A DNA stretch of 64,000 nucleotides from a virus. Where the stretch lies: the IMG/VR virus record IMGVR_UViG_3300043449_001497, positions 1 to 64,000 of that record, one strand, 5' to 3'. The notes under the pieces were generated by a model that saw only the letters and a list, made by a program, of their open reading frames with translations, made no database searches and was not told the origin of the DNA. The position numbers and the translations under genes are program-made. Positions 62,450-64,000 of this stretch are shown here, in pieces (within the stretch, counting starts at the first letter, position 1; each line of letters starts with the position of its first letter).

Positions 62450-62992
62450 ATGTCTTCCGCAAACAACATGGTCTTCGGCAACGACGTCACCGTTGTCGAC
62501 GCCACTCAGGTCTACCCCCTCGGCACCGAGCGCCTCGTCCTCGCGTCGCAGTCCGGCACGGGCAGCGACCAGGTCTGGCGCTACGTCCTCAACAACACCG
62601 GGTCCGCGTTCACGCAGGGCCAGGTGGTGATGGCGACCGTGGCGACGCAGTCCGCGGGCAGCGGCGTCCTCGCGACGCAGGACGTCCCCAAGCTCCGCGT
62701 TCTCGGTGTGGCGCAGACCTACACCACGGCGGGCAGCGCCCTCACCACGTTCGGCGCTGGCGCCTACGGCTGGGTTCTCGCCCACGGCTACGGCTCGGTG
62801 CTCACCGCGGCTGCTGGTGTGGCTGCTGACTCCACCATCGCGGTCAGCGCGACGGCGGGTTCGGTCTACGCCAGCCCGGCTCCCGGCTCGGCCGCTGCGG
62901 CGCAGGCGAACGCCCTCGCGGTCATCGGCTACAACCACGTCGCGACTGCGGCGGCGGCTGTCGTCACGACCGCCTGGATCGACTGCCGCTGA
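62450..62992 (+). CDS. Capsid cement or decoration protein (putative)
   Basis: A 180-residue protein with AGGAGA ribosome-binding site. Ala/Thr/Val/Ser-rich beta protein (WRYVLNNTGSAFTQGQVVMA; VLGVAQTYTTAGSALTTFGA) with a C-terminal Ala/Val-rich region. It directly follows the capsid gene, the usual position of cement proteins. The family is not identified. Confidence 0.6.
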   Translation: MSSANNMVFGNDVTVVDATQVYPLGTERLVLASQSGTGSDQVWRYVLNNTGSAFTQGQVVMATVATQSAGSGVLATQDVPKLRVLGVAQTYTTAGSALTTFGAGAYGWVLAHGYGSVLTAAAGVAADSTIAVSATAGSVYASPAPGSAAAAQANALAVIGYNHVATAAAAVVTTAWIDCR

Positions 62993-63028
62993 TGTAGCGA
63001 GTCCGGCGTAACCGGATAGGAGGCGGGC

Positions 63029-64000
63029 ATGGACACTTCTCGTGGGGCGCTCCGTGCCCGCCTCTTCAGCTTCCGCTCGTGGGACTCGACTGGGTCCACG
63101 CTGAACGCCAGGGTCGACCAGGCGATCAACTCAGCGCTCGAGCGCATCTCCGGTGATGTGCCGGAGGCCGTCGTCCCCGACGACGAGCACATCGTCCTCC
63201 AGAAGGACGCTATCGGGTCGGATGCCAGTGTCGCGGCGCGCATCAGCACGACCTCCGACGACCGGGTGCTGGAGTTCACGGACGAGAGCAACAACCCGCT
63301 CACGTCGTCCAGCCCCTGGGTGCCCGAGACGGACGGGACCTACGACGGCATCATGCACCTCGAGCTGACCGACTCCAAGGGTGAGCGCCATCGGCGCCAG
63401 TGCCTGGAGTTCTGGATCGCCAAGGCCAGCGGCTCGCCTGATCGCTACTACGTCTCCATCGACCGCCCCTGGGAATGGGGCACGGACGTGGGGATGACCT
63501 TCCGGCTCTACCAGCCGGAGTTCTTCGTTACCGACGACGTGACGAAGGTGCTCGAGCCTGCGCGCATCTACGACGAGACGCGCCAGCAGGTCTGGGCCAT
63601 CGACACGGGCGGTGCCTACCGCCAGGACATGATCGACTGGAACGGCGAGAACGTCGCGCGCCCCTACCGCTTCTGGCGTGGACGTCACTTCCAGATTCCG
63701 GCTCCGTCGACCGCACCGACTGTGGCTGCTGCTGAGCAGGCGGCCTGGGCGGGTCCTGAGCAGGAAGGCACGTTCACCTTCGTCTACACCTACGTCTGGG
63801 GTCGCAAGGACCTGGAGTGGCAGTCCGCTCCAGGCGGCATCCGCGACCCGCAGTGGGAGAGTGCCCCGTCCCCGGTCAGCGCGACCTTCTCCCACACGAC
63901 GAACCCCGGTGATGCCATCGTTCTCACGGGCACCAACATCGATGCGATGATGGGCTTCGGCGAGTCGGCGACGCTCCGCTACAGCCGCAGCGGCATGCGT
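63029..64000 (+). CDS. Connector/adaptor or tail-tube-type protein, 3' end cut by window
   Basis: The frame starts at ATG 63029 after AGGAGG and is open through the window end (324 codons visible). The start reads MDTSRGALRARLFSFRSWDS, followed by TLNARVDQAINSALERISGD, a helix resembling adaptor or head-to-tail connector proteins. Later parts are beta-rich with repeated Tyr/Trp patterns (YVSIDRPWEWGTDVGMTF; FVYTYVWGRKDLEWQ). It follows the decoration gene and probably links head and tail. The missing C-terminus prevents a firm family call. Confidence 0.65.
   Translation, partial: MDTSRGALRARLFSFRSWDSTGSTLNARVDQAINSALERISGDVPEAVVPDDEHIVLQKDAIGSDASVAARISTTSDDRVLEFTDESNNPLTSSSPWVPETDGTYDGIMHLELTDSKGERHRRQCLEFWIAKASGSPDRYYVSIDRPWEWGTDVGMTFRLYQPEFFVTDDVTKVLEPARIYDETRQQVWAIDTGGAYRQDMIDWNGENVARPYRFWRGRHFQIPAPSTAPTVAAAEQAAWAGPEQEGTFTFVYTYVWGRKDLEWQSAPGGIRDPQWESAPSPVSATFSHTTNPGDAIVLTGTNIDAMMGFGESATLRYSRSGMR

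Overview
The window is part of a lytic-looking, tailed double-stranded DNA phage with high GC content. Both edges cut through structural genes, so the whole genome is longer than 64 kb. Hallmarks are a large terminase, portal, scaffold-like protein, major capsid protein, tail-fibre-like proteins, an M15 endolysin and a family A DNA polymerase. I saw no integrase, rRNA, tRNA or CRISPR array. A giant 2967-residue virion-type protein, and no tape-measure protein inside the window, fit a podovirus-like particle, but this is an inference because tail genes may lie beyond position 64000. The host cannot be named. Many promoters match the bacterial sigma-70 pattern (TTGAC-type -35, 17-base spacer, TA-rich -10) and no phage RNA polymerase is visible, so the phage probably uses the host polymerase.

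Layout. (1) 1-18.2 kb, plus strand: Ala/Pro/Lys-rich structural proteins, the giant protein with a zincin motif, glycine-rich and fibre-like proteins, holin candidates and the M15 endolysin. (2) 18.3-19.4 kb, minus strand: three small genes including an XRE repressor and an AT-hook protein, divergent from the next block across a shared promoter/operator region. (3) 19.5-39.1 kb, plus strand: replication, recombination and nucleotide metabolism. This holds an SF2 helicase, Cas4/RecB-like nuclease, RecA-like ATPase, probable ssDNA-binding protein, Dps-like ferritin, UDG-like/exonuclease/PolA fusion, ThyX, dCMP deaminase, Rad50/SbcC-like ATPase, DUF927 primase/helicase-type protein and a probable small terminase subunit. 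Inside it is a chain of overlapping small genes (28.2-30.4 kb) that share a C-terminal tail and a hairpin/Shine-Dalgarno element. (4) 39.2-51.2 kb, minus strand: about 27 small, mostly unknown genes, typical of early host-takeover regions. Repeated promoter-leader modules and long structured non-coding stretches drive them. (5) 51.7-52.8 kb, plus strand: a protein with an RNA-polymerase alpha-CTD-like N-terminus. (6) 52.9-64 kb: the head module, split between minus-strand (large terminase, portal, scaffold-like) and plus-strand genes (small basic proteins, major capsid protein, cement-like protein, start of a connector-like gene).

How it may work together. Early minus-strand promoters would produce small host-acting proteins. 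The 19.4 kb switch would release the replication operon. The alpha-CTD-like protein at the edge of the head module is a candidate activator of later genes. The giant protein is probably packaged and ejected with the DNA, and the region before 18.2 kb supplies adsorption and lysis functions.
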